From the NCBI RefSeq assembly GCF_009857815.1, contig NZ_WVVW01000010.1:62001-126000 (forward strand): 64,000 nt of DNA. The letters run 5' to 3'. The stretch is from Pseudomaricurvus sp. HS19 (GTDB lineage: Bacteria; Pseudomonadota; Gammaproteobacteria; Pseudomonadales; Cellvibrionaceae). The position numbers and the translations under genes were made by a program. Shown in pieces: positions 53,373 to 61,869 of the stretch (positions are counted from its first letter, which is position 1; each line of letters opens with the position of its first letter). The notes under the pieces are model-generated. The model was not told where the DNA came from, ran no database searches, and saw only the letters and a program-made list of their open reading frames with translations.

Positions 53373-53393
53373 GGGGCGGCCATGGGTCGCCCC
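53373..53393 (+). terminator. Hairpin after the cytochrome b562-like gene
   Basis: GGGGCG (53373-53378) pairs with CGCCCC (53388-53393). The T content downstream is modest (TTGTCGTTTCT), so termination is plausible but weak. A second hairpin GATAGG-CATTA-CCTATC follows at 53407-53423. Confidence 0.45.
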
Positions 53394-53522
53394 TTGTCGT
53401 TTCTGTGATAGGCATTACCTATCAGAACGGCTTGCACAGCCGATTTTTATACAGAGCCGGGCTTTGCCACTATGGATGCCAGAGAGGACATCCAGTCCAC
53501 TGCATTCAGCCGGAGGTGGCGT

Positions 53523-53735
53523 ATGAAGAAGACAATCAGTTTTGCATCGGTACACATGACCGTGGCCTTCTCCGTCGGCTACGTCATGACCGGAGACGTG
53601 GTGGTGGGTGGCACCATGGCGTTGGTGGAGCCAGCCTGTAACACCGTGGCCTACTACTTCCACGAGAAGGTCTGGAGCCGTCGTGGGGCGGCTGCGGAAG
53701 TGACGGAAGCGCCGACGTCGGTTATCCCGGCCTGA
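53523..53735 (+). CDS. DUF2061 small membrane protein
   Basis: 70 residues from the ATG at 53523, with GGAGG 7 nt upstream. Two hydrophobic segments (SFASVHMTVAFSVGYVMTG and VVGGTMALVEPACNTVAYYFHEKVW) match the DUF2061 pattern (TVAYYxHExxW). Function is unknown; relatives are small inner-membrane proteins. Confidence 0.8.
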   Translation: MKKTISFASVHMTVAFSVGYVMTGDVVVGGTMALVEPACNTVAYYFHEKVWSRRGAAAEVTEAPTSVIPA

Positions 53736-53850
53736 TGGGATGACCGCCAGGTCCGCGGTGCTTTTGACTACACTCAGGTGATGGCGGCCCCTGCCACTGC
53801 GGGGGCGTCATTGATGCACAGACCCGCTGCTGGCGGGAGAGGGAGGGGAT

Positions 53851-55239
<1,389 letters not shown>

Positions 55240-55396
55240 GTCGGCGCTTGCGCACAGGACATTTGCTCACGTGCGCGTTACAGTAGCGGCCTGCCGGTCG
55301 CCGCAGCTGCGCAGCCGGTGTTGAGTGAGCCACGACCCAGGTCGAAAAAATCAGAGCCAGAACAACAACCAGAACAGATAAACAGGAGTCTCGGAT

Positions 55397-55942
55397 ATGA
55401 GTCAGTTGTCAGACATTAACGTCACCACCATCGACGGTCGCGACATCAGCATCGGCGACTACGCCGGCAAGGTGTTGCTGATTGTGAATGTGGCCTCCAA
55501 GTGCGGTCTTACCCCCCAGTACGAACAACTGGAAGCACTCTACAAGGCGCGCAAGGATGACGGTCTGGAAATCCTGGGTTTCCCCAGCAACGAATTCCGC
55601 GGCCAGGAGCCCGGCAGCAACGAGGAGATCATCGAGTTCTGCCGCAGCACCTACGGCGTCGACTTCCCCATGTTCAGCAAGATCTGCGTCAATGGTGACG
55701 AGCGTCACCCGCTCTACCAGGAGCTGTTTTCCCAGCTGCCGGAGCGCACCCTGGATCCTGAATCCGGTTTCCTGGACAAACTCAAGGGCTACGGCATTCC
55801 GGTAGAAGATGACGCCGTGGCCTGGAACTTCGAGAAGTTCCTGGTGGGCCGTGATGGCAAGGTGGTCGGGCACTTTGCCCCGGATGTGAATGCCGACAAC
55901 CCGATTCTGTTGCAGGCTGTGGAGGCCGCACTGTCAGCCTGA
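55397..55942 (+). CDS. Glutathione peroxidase family protein (Cys type)
   Basis: 181 residues. The peroxidatic cysteine lies in NVASKCGLTPQY (C36), with FPSNEFRGQEPGSN and WNFEKFLVGRDGKVVGHF supplying the other active-site residues. The Gln of the second motif (NQF) is Glu here. It reduces hydroperoxides with glutathione or thioredoxin in the cytoplasm. AGGAG precedes the ATG, and a strong terminator follows. Confidence 0.92.
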   Translation: MSQLSDINVTTIDGRDISIGDYAGKVLLIVNVASKCGLTPQYEQLEALYKARKDDGLEILGFPSNEFRGQEPGSNEEIIEFCRSTYGVDFPMFSKICVNGDERHPLYQELFSQLPERTLDPESGFLDKLKGYGIPVEDDAVAWNFEKFLVGRDGKVVGHFAPDVNADNPILLQAVEAALSA

Positions 55943-55973
55943 TCCGGTAACACCGGAATTGGCTTCAGAAAAA

Positions 55974-56006
55974 GCAGACGACTGTATCCGGTCGTCTGCT
56001 TTTTTT
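55974..56006. terminator. Bidirectional intrinsic terminator
   Basis: GCAGACGAC (55974-55982) and GTCGTCTGC (55991-55999) form a 9-bp stem with an 8-nt loop, flanked by an A-run on the left and seven T on the right. It serves both the glutathione peroxidase and the convergent HxlR gene. Confidence 0.92.
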
Positions 56007-56029
56007 GTGCCGGTTGATAAGCTTCACTA

Positions 56030-56473
56030 TCAACCGTTCTCGATGTTGTACTCCGTTTCCCACGCCTGCAATGTTTGCAATATCTCCTGCCTGGCCTGCG
56101 CCGGGTTGTCCGCAATGTCGGCGACAAAGCCCGGCACAGGTTTGTCACCTGGCATGTATTTCAGTGACCAGCGCATCAGACCGCCAATCACATAGAGCAG
56201 CTCCTTGCCCTTGGTGGTGAGGTAGTACAGCTTGCGCTTTTTGTTCTCCGGGTGGGTGATCCAGCGGATCACATCCTGCTCCTGCAGCTTTTTCAGGCGG
56301 TTACTGAGAATGTTGCTGGAGATCCCCTCGGGACTTGACTGGAACTCCTGGAACTCGTGCTTGCCCAGCAGCAGGTCGCGCACGATCAGCAGTGTCCAGT
56401 GATCGCCGACAATATCCAGGCAGTGGGCCAGGGGGCAGTGGGAGCGTGACAGGTGTTCGTTTTTGGTAACCAT
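56030..56473 (-). CDS. HxlR-family transcriptional regulator
   Basis: 147 residues. The winged helix has the HxlR pattern: conserved N-terminal Cys (HCPLAHCLDIVGDHWTLLIV), FQEFQSSPEGISSNILSNRLKKL (recognition helix) and YYLTTKGKEL. Family members often sense electrophiles or oxidants through that cysteine. It is divergent from the GST gene, with two near-identical palindromes between them, and so probably represses both itself and the GST operon. Confidence 0.9.
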   Translation of the reverse strand: MVTKNEHLSRSHCPLAHCLDIVGDHWTLLIVRDLLLGKHEFQEFQSSPEGISSNILSNRLKKLQEQDVIRWITHPENKKRKLYYLTTKGKELLYVIGGLMRWSLKYMPGDKPVPGFVADIADNPAQARQEILQTLQAWETEYNIENG

Positions 56474-56515
56474 GATCGCAGTAACGGTTTCGGGTTAAAT
56501 GGTCAGGAAATTTTA

Positions 56516-56532
56516 ACTTGCATTATGCAAGT
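56516..56532. promoter_or_regulatory. HxlR operator candidate, site 1
   Basis: ACTTGCATTATGCAAGT, palindromic except for the centre base, 43 bp upstream of the HxlR start. Confidence 0.75.
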
Positions 56533-56546
56533 CATGGGTCTAGTTT

Positions 56547-56563
56547 GGTTGCATTATGCAAGT
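56547..56563. promoter_or_regulatory. HxlR operator candidate, site 2
   Basis: GGTTGCATTATGCAAGT, 15 of 17 bases identical to site 1, with start-to-start spacing of 31 bp (about three helical turns), so two dimers would lie on the same DNA face. Confidence 0.75.
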
Positions 56564-56710
56564 ATAGGTGCATTGGCATCCAAATCCAATTGCACCTGAA
56601 GCCACTGAAACTGAAACCATTGAAGTTGAAAACACGAAAAGCTGACACACAAGACACCGGAATCCAGCGGCACCTGAAAACCCCGCGTACCTGAAAGCAA
56701 GGAGACTCAC

Positions 56711-57358
56711 ATGTTCACCATCTACGGCTACAACACCTTCAACCCGGAAAAGGCGATGCTCGCAGCGGAAGAGCTGGGTATCGACTACCGCTATGTAAAA
56801 GTGGAGCTGGGCCGGCAGGAGCACAAAAGCCCCGAACACCTGGCGCGGCACCCGCTGGGCAAGGTGCCGGTGCTGGAGCACGACGGCAACTTCATCATCG
56901 AAAGCGCGGCCATCAGCCGCTACCTCTCCCGCCTGCATGACCACCGGCTCTATGCCACCGACCCGCTGCAGGCGGCTCATATTGATGGTGTGATGGATAT
57001 GTTGATCTGCCATGTGGGGCCGCAGGCCGGCACCCATTTCTGGCAGGAGGTGATCCGACCCGGTTTCTTCAAGGAGCCGACGGATACCGCCATGGTAGAC
57101 GGGGCGAAGTTGTTACTGGGCAGTGTGCTGCCGGCCCTGGACGCCTTCCTCTCCGATACCGAATTTCTCTGCGGTGACGAGGTGACCCTGGCCGATACCA
57201 CCGCCTTTCCCTATTTCCGGGTGCAGGAGAGCACCAGCATGGACATCAGTGAGTATCCGCACCTGACGCGCTGGTACAAGGCGTTTGCTGCCCGCCCGTC
57301 GGTGCAGCGCTTGTTGGATAAACTGGCATCGCAGCCGACGCTGCTGCCGTCAGCGTGA
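56711..57358 (+). CDS. Glutathione S-transferase
   Basis: 215 residues. Thioredoxin-like N-terminal domain with KVPVLEHDGNFIIESAAISRYL (the glutathione-binding cis-Pro and Glu-Ser pair), then the helical domain with VTLADTTAFPYF. It conjugates glutathione to electrophiles or reduces hydroperoxides. AAGGAG precedes the ATG. Divergent from the HxlR regulator and followed by a thioesterase gene 14 bp later, it probably belongs to an electrophile-inducible operon. Confidence 0.9.
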   Translation: MFTIYGYNTFNPEKAMLAAEELGIDYRYVKVELGRQEHKSPEHLARHPLGKVPVLEHDGNFIIESAAISRYLSRLHDHRLYATDPLQAAHIDGVMDMLICHVGPQAGTHFWQEVIRPGFFKEPTDTAMVDGAKLLLGSVLPALDAFLSDTEFLCGDEVTLADTTAFPYFRVQESTSMDISEYPHLTRWYKAFAARPSVQRLLDKLASQPTLLPSA

Positions 57359-57372
57359 GCGGAGGGAAGCCC

Positions 57373-57807
57373 ATGTCAGCCGCAGAACTTTCCGGACTGG
57401 AACTGATTCACGCCATTATCAACGGCCACATACCACCGCCCTCCATTGCGCAGGGCATACCCATGGGCATTCGCTCTGCTGAACATGGCAAAGTGGTATT
57501 CGAAGCCAGCGCCGACGAGCGTCACCTCAACCCCATGGGCGGCGTGCACGGTGGTTTTGCCGCCACCGTGCTGGACTCCGCTACCGGCAGTGCGGTGCAC
57601 TCGGCGCTGGAGGCGGGCACTGGTTTTGCCACGGTGGACCTGAATGTGAAGATGGTGCGGCCGGTACCGCAGCGGCGCACCCTGTTGGCCGAGGGTAACC
57701 TGCTGCATCTCTCCAGGACTATTGCCATTTCCGAGGCGTCGCTGAAGGATGAGTCGGGTAAGCTCTACGCCCACGCCACTGCGACCTGCAAAATCCTGCG
57801 CGATTGA
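57373..57807 (+). CDS. PaaI-type hot-dog thioesterase
   Basis: 144 residues from the ATG at 57373 with GGAGGG upstream; a GTG at 57355 overlaps the GST stop. NPMGGVHGGFAATVLDSATGSAVHS is the active-site signature of the PaaI branch, with a nucleophile-assisting Asp in the central helix. It hydrolyses an acyl- or aryl-CoA. It is second in the HxlR-controlled unit. Confidence 0.87.
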   Translation: MSAAELSGLELIHAIINGHIPPPSIAQGIPMGIRSAEHGKVVFEASADERHLNPMGGVHGGFAATVLDSATGSAVHSALEAGTGFATVDLNVKMVRPVPQRRTLLAEGNLLHLSRTIAISEASLKDESGKLYAHATATCKILRD

Positions 57808-57812
57808 TGCTG

Positions 57813-58742
57813 TCAGGATGACGGCGCCCCTGCCGGAGGAGTATCCGGCAGGGGCTGCCACAGCCAGGGACTGGCGTTCAGCAGCCAGCGGCCGCAGGTG
57901 ATGGCGCAGCGCAGCAGCCGCGGCGCAGACGCCGTTGCAATAATCTCTGTATGCACCTGCAATTGCAGCAGGTGTCCCCGCGTAAAGTCCATCAATAGCA
58001 GCCCCGCCTGCGGGTTTTGCAGCAGGTTGCCCAGGGTGCAGAAGAAGCCGTTGCCAGGGTAGTCCTCAAACAGCAGGCGATTTTGTTCATCCACTTTGAT
58101 GAAACCTGGTACGCCACCGCGATGGGACAGGTCCAGTCCGCGATTGTACAGCCGCTGGCCGTCGTCAAAGCCGCTGGCGATAAACAGGGTGTCCGCCTGT
58201 TGCACAAACGCCAGTGTGTCGGCGTCGGGGTGGTGGAAGGCCTGCTGCGCAAATGCGCCGTAGGCGGGATTGGGCAGGCGCTGGCGGCGGGTAATGTATT
58301 TGGGGCAGTTGCCAAAGCTTTGCTGGCAGCCCACGGTCAGCCGCCCGGCGATGTGCTCTGTCACAACGCCGTTGAAGCGATTGCGTCGCCGGCTGTGAAA
58401 CTCGATACCGAGCAGACCGATGGGCGCCCCCTGTTGCAGGGCGATCACGGCTGGATCCGACGGGTGTGCCCCGTCCGTGCTGATCGACAGGTGTTGCTGG
58501 TCTGGCGTGCGGATAAAACCCGGCTCGCCGAACAGCGCACTGGCGTACAGTTGACCATCGTTGGCCCGTGCCGCAAACAGCAGCAGCGGCAGGGCTCGAA
58601 AAAAACGCTGGTGCTGTTCGGGCATGTACTGCCTCACCACCCGGGGGCCCAGCTCTGCCATCACTTCCAGACTGCCGTGCTGTTGTTGCAGTCGCAGTTC
58701 GCCCGGGTGCCAGGGCAGATCTGAAGTGCTCACCTGTCTCAC
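57813..58742 (-). CDS. Pyridoxamine 5'-phosphate oxidase-family flavin-binding protein
   Basis: 309 residues. Split-barrel fold with FFRALPLLLFAARANDGQLYASALFGEPGFI in the N-terminal half and GVPGFIKVDEQNRLLFEDYPGNGFFCTLGNLLQNPQAGLLLMDF in the C-terminal half, so two PNPOx-like barrels may be present. The FGNCPKYITRR segment is typical of this subgroup. It may use FMN or F420 to reduce small molecules; substrate unknown. The start overlaps the upstream VOC gene stop by 4 nt, so the pair is coupled. Confidence 0.85.
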   Translation of the reverse strand: MRQVSTSDLPWHPGELRLQQQHGSLEVMAELGPRVVRQYMPEQHQRFFRALPLLLFAARANDGQLYASALFGEPGFIRTPDQQHLSISTDGAHPSDPAVIALQQGAPIGLLGIEFHSRRRNRFNGVVTEHIAGRLTVGCQQSFGNCPKYITRRQRLPNPAYGAFAQQAFHHPDADTLAFVQQADTLFIASGFDDGQRLYNRGLDLSHRGGVPGFIKVDEQNRLLFEDYPGNGFFCTLGNLLQNPQAGLLLMDFTRGHLLQLQVHTEIIATASAPRLLRCAITCGRWLLNASPWLWQPLPDTPPAGAPSS

Positions 58743-59143
58743 CCCGGCACGGCAATGAATTCAACCCGCAGGCCGTCCGGAATCAGGCACATCATATGGG
58801 CTGCTGGCCCGCCGGCCAGCGCTTCCGGTGCAAACTCAATGCTGACTTCCGGCAACTCGCTCAGGCGCTGGTGCAGGTCGTGCAGGTCGGGGATATTTGC
58901 CACCCGCAGGGCAAAGTGGTGCAGGCCGATGTTGTGGTGTCGATCGAAAGCTGTCGTCGGGCCGGTATCCCGCGCCTGCCAGAGGGTCAGCATCACGCTG
59001 CCATCACTGACAAAAACGGCTGGGTAATCGGGCTTCTCTCCCACTTCCCGGAACCCCAGTTGCTGGCAGAAAAAGTCGGCTGTGCGGCGGCAGTTGGAAA
59101 CGGTAAGGCCGAGGTGGTGTAGACCCTGGGTGATGGCGGACAT
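58739..59143 (-). CDS. VOC-family (glyoxalase/dioxygenase fold) protein
   Basis: 134 residues from the ATG at 59143 (AAGGGA upstream). Two beta-alpha-beta-beta-beta modules: GLHHLGLTVSNCRRTADFF and GLHHFALRVANIPDLHDL. Metal ligands are likely H9 or H10, the second-module His and the Glu of GLRVEFIAVP. The family includes glyoxalase I, fosfomycin resistance proteins and extradiol dioxygenases. It is divergent from a TetR gene whose operators lie upstream of it. Confidence 0.87.
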   Translation of the reverse strand: MSAITQGLHHLGLTVSNCRRTADFFCQQLGFREVGEKPDYPAVFVSDGSVMLTLWQARDTGPTTAFDRHHNIGLHHFALRVANIPDLHDLHQRLSELPEVSIEFAPEALAGGPAAHMMCLIPDGLRVEFIAVPG

Positions 59144-59202
59144 AGGGCAAATCCCTTTGTTGTGTGTGATGAGTGGTGTCATGGCTGACGCCTGGGCGTT
59201 GG

Positions 59203-59224
59203 GGGTGTACAGATCTGTACACCC
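59203..59224. promoter_or_regulatory. TetR operator candidate, perfect 22-bp palindrome
   Basis: A perfect palindrome of 22 bp with the core ACAGATCTGT and arms beginning GGGTGT, in the gap between the divergent VOC and TetR genes, about 60 bp upstream of the VOC start. Confidence 0.8.
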
Positions 59225-59239
59225 TTCCTGGCAAGGTTA

Positions 59240-59259
59240 GGTGAACAGATCTGTCTATG
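59240..59259. promoter_or_regulatory. TetR operator candidate, second half-conserved site
   Basis: GGTGAACAGATCTGTCTATG repeats the left half and the core ACAGATCTGT of the first site, with a diverged right half. Centre-to-centre distance to the first site is 36 bp. Confidence 0.65.
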
Positions 59260-59310
59260 TCAAGGAAGGAGGGCTATACTGACGCCAAAGTGATGAAGTG
59301 GGGAGGTCTC

Positions 59311-59868
59311 ATGGCTGCGCAGCCGCGTCGCGAACTGTTGCTGGATACCGCCCAGCGCCTGTTCAGTGCAGAGGGGTATCACGCTACCGGTATCGACCGC
59401 ATCCTGGCGGAGTCCGGGGTGTCCAAGGCAACGCTGTACAAGCATTTTGCCAGCAAGGAGGAGTTGGTATTGGCGGTATTGCGACGCCGTCATGATCAGT
59501 TTCTGCAGGCCATGGAGCGACACCTGCAGGCGGCTGAAGGAGAGCCGGTGCTGCAGGTGTTTGACCTGTTGCACCAGTGGTTTCACAGCGGGGACTTTCA
59601 CGGCTGCAACTTTATCAATGCCAGTGCCGAGTACGCGCAGGAGAGCCCGGCCATCCTGGCCTGCACCCGTCAGCACAAGGCCAGTGTGCGCCAGCTACTG
59701 GAGCAATGGTTGCCAACCGTGCCGGAGGTCAGTCGTGCTGGTCTGGCGGAGCGGCTGGCGCTGTTGATGGATGGCGCTATTGTCTCCGCCCAGGCGGGGG
59801 GGAATGCGGATGCGGCCCTCACGGCCCGCGATATGGCTCGCTCGCTGCTGTCTCATTATCGGCGCTGA
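59311..59868 (+). CDS. TetR-family transcriptional regulator
   Basis: 185 residues from the ATG at 59311 with GGGGAGG 4-5 nt upstream. An ATG at 59257 would place the start inside an operator, so I prefer 59311. The HTH is ILAESGVSKATLYKHFASKEELVLAVL, and the ligand domain resembles the NemR/AcuR-like subgroup. It probably represses itself and the divergent VOC/flavin-protein pair. Its last 50 bp overlap the end of the convergent hydrolase gene. Confidence 0.9.
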   Translation: MAAQPRRELLLDTAQRLFSAEGYHATGIDRILAESGVSKATLYKHFASKEELVLAVLRRRHDQFLQAMERHLQAAEGEPVLQVFDLLHQWFHSGDFHGCNFINASAEYAQESPAILACTRQHKASVRQLLEQWLPTVPEVSRAGLAERLALLMDGAIVSAQAGGNADAALTARDMARSLLSHYRR

Positions 59869-60700
59869 AGGATTGTCCGGCGTGCAGCCACTGCCGGATC
59901 TGTTGCGCGATCCACGCCGGCGCGTCCTCCGGCAGGTCGTGACCGCCGCCGGGGTGGGCGTGCATCTCCGTGGCCGGGTTGCTGCTGCGCCAGTGGACAT
60001 AGAGCGCGGTGCTGCAGGCAGGGCTCACCAGGCGGTCACCCAGTGCTCGCAGCAGCAGTACCGGCTGGGTAACCATGGCGGGCTGGAAGGCCGACGCCGC
60101 CTGCAGTTGCCGCAGCAGACCGCGCAGGTTGATCCTGCTATCGCCGTAAAACGAGGCCCAGCGCTCAGCGATCAGCGACCTTTTCTCCTCGCGATTGATA
60201 ACCCATTGGGCTACCCGCTTCTCCAGTAACTCCGGACGGCGCAGCAGGCGCGCCAGCATGGCGCTGCCCAGCAACTGCAGCAGAGCCGGTTTGGCGATGC
60301 GTTGCGACAGCGGGCTCAGGGTACTGCTGGTGTTGATCAGCACGGCACGGCTGATTTCATCGGGGTAGCGGGCCATCCAGTCGGCGGCCACCATGCCACC
60401 GAGGGAGATGGCCAGCAGGTTGACCGGTCCATCCACCAGCAGCTCTTCACTCTGCTTGCGCACAAACTCCACAATCGCAGCGATGTTGTCCGGTGCGGGG
60501 AAGTTACGCGCCCGGCCGAAGCCGGGCAGGTCGACACAGATAAAGTCGTCATGGGGGAAGGCCTCCGCCATGATGCCGATAAACTCTCCCCAGTGGCGAC
60601 TGTCGCGACCGAGTCCGCGCAGCAGCACCCAACGGCGCCCGTGGCGCACGGGCAGCAGGGGTTGTTGACTATTGGTGTGCATACCAGAGTTACTGTTCAT
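59819..60700 (-). CDS. Alpha/beta hydrolase with modified nucleophile elbow
   Basis: 293 residues. LLRGLGRDSRHW is the oxyanion loop and VDLPGFGRA the usual strand/loop. The nucleophile region is LLAISLGGMVA (Ser99), so the first Gly of GxSxG is Ala. Acid and base are probable in ALGDRLVSP and GGGHDLPED. The ATG overlaps the end of the upstream peptidase gene by 11 nt. The 3' end overlaps the TetR gene by 50 bp. Confidence 0.82.
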   Translation of the reverse strand: MNSNSGMHTNSQQPLLPVRHGRRWVLLRGLGRDSRHWGEFIGIMAEAFPHDDFICVDLPGFGRARNFPAPDNIAAIVEFVRKQSEELLVDGPVNLLAISLGGMVAADWMARYPDEISRAVLINTSSTLSPLSQRIAKPALLQLLGSAMLARLLRRPELLEKRVAQWVINREEKRSLIAERWASFYGDSRINLRGLLRQLQAASAFQPAMVTQPVLLLRALGDRLVSPACSTALYVHWRSSNPATEMHAHPGGGHDLPEDAPAWIAQQIRQWLHAGQSFSADNETAASEPYRGP

Positions 60701-61820
60701 ACCAAAACTTCCGGGCTTCCTGTTGCAGTTGCCGGGCGCGCTCGTCAGCAGGCAGCCACTTGTTGTGCGCGCGTACAGCGCGAATCAGAAACTCCATTAA
60801 AACGATGTGGCCGCGCAGGGCGCGTCGCAGGCGGTGGGGTGCCACCGGGTTGAAGAGCCCGTCGATATTGGCCAGCTGGCGGGGGTTCTTTTTCACCCAG
60901 CGCCAGGAACCCATCTCCAGGGTCAGCGGCAGGAATGGGTTGCCGGTCGCCAGCGACTGCCTGTAGAGATAGTCCCACAGATCACCGTGGCTGGTGTAGT
61001 GTAGCGCCTGGGGCTCAAACACATAGTTGAGGTGGGGGTAGGTCTGCTCCAGCAACTGTTTCAGGGCGTAGGTCTCGCCGAGGTGCGGAATGGGCTCGCG
61101 GCTGCAGGCGTAGGGAAACCAGATACGGTCTTCAAAGCCGAAGCCGGAGTGGCAATCCAGTACCAGGCTGAAGGGGGCGGGGAACAGTTCGCGCTGCACA
61201 AATTCACACAGCACCTGCGCCTCTTTCTCCATGGGGGCGTTCTTTTTGCCCCGGTACCAGGGAATGCGACGGGACACCCGTTGCCCGCCCACCGGAAACG
61301 GCGGGCGCACTTCGGCGTCGATGGGCGCGTTGCGCATCAGGTCCACATGGTTGCCGTTACTGCGGGTGCCGCGGGCGTAACCCACCGGGTTGAGCAGCGG
61401 GATAAACAGCACCCGCAACCGCTCCAGTCCGGAGATCAGTGAATCGTCCCAGCTCAGTCGCTGTACCAGGGTCTCCATAAACGCCACCACCACTTCGGCC
61501 CCCACCCGCTCCAGGCCATGTACGCCACCGACAAACGCCAGGCAGGGCACATCCTCCGACTCCGAGCCCAGCGCCATGGCGTGGATCGGGTAGGTCTGGC
61601 CCTGGTGTTCCACATCGGCCAGCTTGCTGACCCGCAGGTGCGGCGAGGTGATGCTGTGCAGGCCGTGCAGACGGTTGAGCAGTGCGGTGTCGGTGATGGT
61701 AGTACTCCGTGAATGACGGCTTGCGGGCAGAGCGCAGGGCTTCGCGCTAGCATAGCAAAATCGGGTTGCAGAAAGACTGCGGTTTGAAATACGACAGAAT
61801 TTCTGAAGAATAGTGCTCAT
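60690..61820 (-). CDS. M14-type zinc carboxypeptidase-like protein
   Basis: HGLE in FVGGVHGLERVG (His and Glu zinc ligands), the third ligand in LDCHSGFG, the arginine/asparagine region NGNHVDLMRN and the catalytic Glu in LTLEMGSW fit the M14 family (succinylglutamate desuccinylase/DUF2817-like). No signal peptide is evident. The only canonical start is the ATG at 61820, but the first 41 codons look non-coding and lack a ribosome site. GGAG stands 7 nt before an ATC at 61697 that would give a more natural N-terminus (ITDTALLNRLHGL). It is coupled to the downstream hydrolase by an 11-nt overlap. Confidence 0.8.
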   Translation of the reverse strand: MSTILQKFCRISNRSLSATRFCYASAKPCALPASRHSRSTTITDTALLNRLHGLHSITSPHLRVSKLADVEHQGQTYPIHAMALGSESEDVPCLAFVGGVHGLERVGAEVVVAFMETLVQRLSWDDSLISGLERLRVLFIPLLNPVGYARGTRSNGNHVDLMRNAPIDAEVRPPFPVGGQRVSRRIPWYRGKKNAPMEKEAQVLCEFVQRELFPAPFSLVLDCHSGFGFEDRIWFPYACSREPIPHLGETYALKQLLEQTYPHLNYVFEPQALHYTSHGDLWDYLYRQSLATGNPFLPLTLEMGSWRWVKKNPRQLANIDGLFNPVAPHRLRRALRGHIVLMEFLIRAVRAHNKWLPADERARQLQQEARKFWYEQ

Positions 61821-61869
61821 TTTTGCCGGGCGTTTGTTGTGTCAGGTGCCAGTGTTCGGGGAGAAGAGC

